Under the pieces are notes generated by a model that worked only from the letters and a program-made list of their open reading frames with translations, had not been told where the DNA came from and searched no databases. Shown one piece after another: positions 22,211 to 22,755 of a stretch of DNA of 22,755 bases (the first letter of the stretch is position 1; the number at the start of each line of letters is the position of its first letter). The stretch lies in contig CAJTVA010000022.1 of assembly GCA_910579585.1 (NCBI GenBank), forward strand, positions 1-22,755. The letters are read 5' to 3'. The stretch is from an uncultured Christensenella sp. (GTDB lineage Bacteria > Bacillota > Clostridia > Christensenellales > Borkfalkiaceae). The position numbers and the translations under genes are program-made.

Positions 22211-22741
22211 ATGGTAAAATCAAGCGTTTTTTTTGCGTGTAACGACGGCTGTAACCGCGGGTGTAGTTCTGCCTGCAACAACGTGCAGAGAATTTACGTT
22301 AATACGATTACAGGGATTACGGGACCTGCCGGAGCTAACGGCGCGACAGGACCAACCGGCGCGACAGGTCCTGCGGGTAATGACGGTGCGACAGGCCCGA
22401 CGGGAGCAACAGGCGCAACTGGTGCCACAGGTGCTACGGGAGTAACCGGTGCGGACGGGGCGAGCGTGTCTATGGTGGTAGGCACTACCGATACGGGCGA
22501 AGCGGGTACTGCGGCGGTTGTTACGAACAGCGGAACCCCGTCAAACGTAGTGCTTGATTTCATAATTCCCCGCGGGGAAACAGGTGCAACGGGTGCAACG
22601 GGACCGACGGGTGCAAACGGCGCCGACGCGGTTTTTACGCCTGCTGCGCCCGTGACCGACGCTACTGACGAGGCAGACGTTGTAATCAAATTCAATAATC
22701 TTCTTGCAAACTTGCGCGCGGCAGGGCTCCTGTCTACGTAA
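22211..22741 (+). CDS. Collagen-like surface protein (BclA/exosporium type), 176 aa
   Basis: The N-terminal 26 residues hold four cysteines (CNDGCNRGCSSACNN) and could cross-link or bind metal. Residues 35-86 are Gly-X-Thr/Ala triplets (GITGPAGANGATGPTGAT and onward), which form a collagen-type triple helix. A globular insert with TNSGTPSNVVLDFIIPRGETG, a motif common beside such repeats in spore-surface proteins, is followed by more triplets. The C-terminal VKFNNLLANLRAAGLLST-like tail is a probable trimerisation end found in exosporium and phage fibre proteins. GGGG lies 4 bases before the ATG. There is no signal peptide, as is usual for exosporium proteins assembled by the mother cell. Attachment to the spore is inferred; a phage-fibre-related role is the main alternative. 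Confidence 0.85.
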   Translation: MVKSSVFFACNDGCNRGCSSACNNVQRIYVNTITGITGPAGANGATGPTGATGPAGNDGATGPTGATGATGATGATGVTGADGASVSMVVGTTDTGEAGTAAVVTNSGTPSNVVLDFIIPRGETGATGATGPTGANGADAVFTPAAPVTDATDEADVVIKFNNLLANLRAAGLLST

Positions 22742-22755
22742 AAAAGCGCCTGAGC

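Noticed and set aside
22294..22460. Tandem repeats that could suggest a CRISPR-like array
   Set aside because: The periodicity is 9 bases in frame with Gly-X-Y codons, with no spacers; it is coding repeat.
22294..22695. Pro/Val/Ala-rich minus-strand frame opposite the collagen-like gene
   Set aside because: The repeat is simply the reverse complement of the Gly-X-Thr triplets.

Overview
The window looks like chromosome of an uncultured, starch-using, Gram-positive-type member of the Firmicutes/Clostridia, perhaps a gut lineage such as Christensenellales. The evidence is lipobox-anchored rather than outer-membrane starch proteins, an MsmK/MalK-type ABC importer, strong AGGAGG ribosome sites, sigma-A promoters, CBM41/CBM26-like modules and an exosporium-type collagen-like protein. 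The lineage is inferred; no rRNA is present.

Layout. (1) 1-2363 is visibly AT-rich and accessory in style: a partial Cys-rich small protein, a 109-aa orphan, a divergent XRE-type regulator and a 459-aa protein with a C-terminal PD-(D/E)xK nuclease-like domain. This block ends about 67 bases from the 3' end of a tRNA-Thr(CGU) gene at 2431-2506, a classic geometry for an inserted island. Two decayed 5' halves of the same tRNA follow at 2634-2672 and 2709-2743. (2) 2847-4972 is a GntR(YtrA-type)-ABC ATPase-permease operon with a near-perfect sigma-A promoter. (3) 5027-6709 holds a GT2 glycosyltransferase with a TPR-like tail, preceded by a terminator hairpin that also carries its ribosome site, and a convergent small serine recombinase. 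(4) 6834-22128 is a large alpha-glucan locus, all on the + strand. (5) 22151-22741 is a collagen-like surface protein with its own promoter.

The glucan locus forms one coherent pathway. A starch-binding lipoprotein (7083), a CBM41-GH13 amylase/pullulanase lipoprotein (8339) and an orphan lipoprotein (10756) would act at the cell surface. A MalE-like binding lipoprotein (14272), MalF (15556), MalG (17061) and an enlarged MalK ATPase (17943) would import the maltodextrins. Inside, a GH13_20 neopullulanase/cyclomaltodextrinase-like enzyme (12548) would trim branches and an alpha-glucan phosphorylase (19848) would release glucose-1-phosphate. A shortened LacI-family regulator (11736) sits among these genes, and two copies of a CG-centred near-palindrome (6965-6980 and 8306-8321) lie just upstream of the first two lipoprotein genes. 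Together these suggest a locally regulated Gram-positive counterpart of a starch utilisation system.

The most interesting points are the MalK with a long extension that looks like extra TOBE copies, the two lipoproteins without recognised overall families, the repeated operator-like site, the island-like block with a nuclease beside a tRNA with decayed copies, and the terminator that overlaps a ribosome-binding site.
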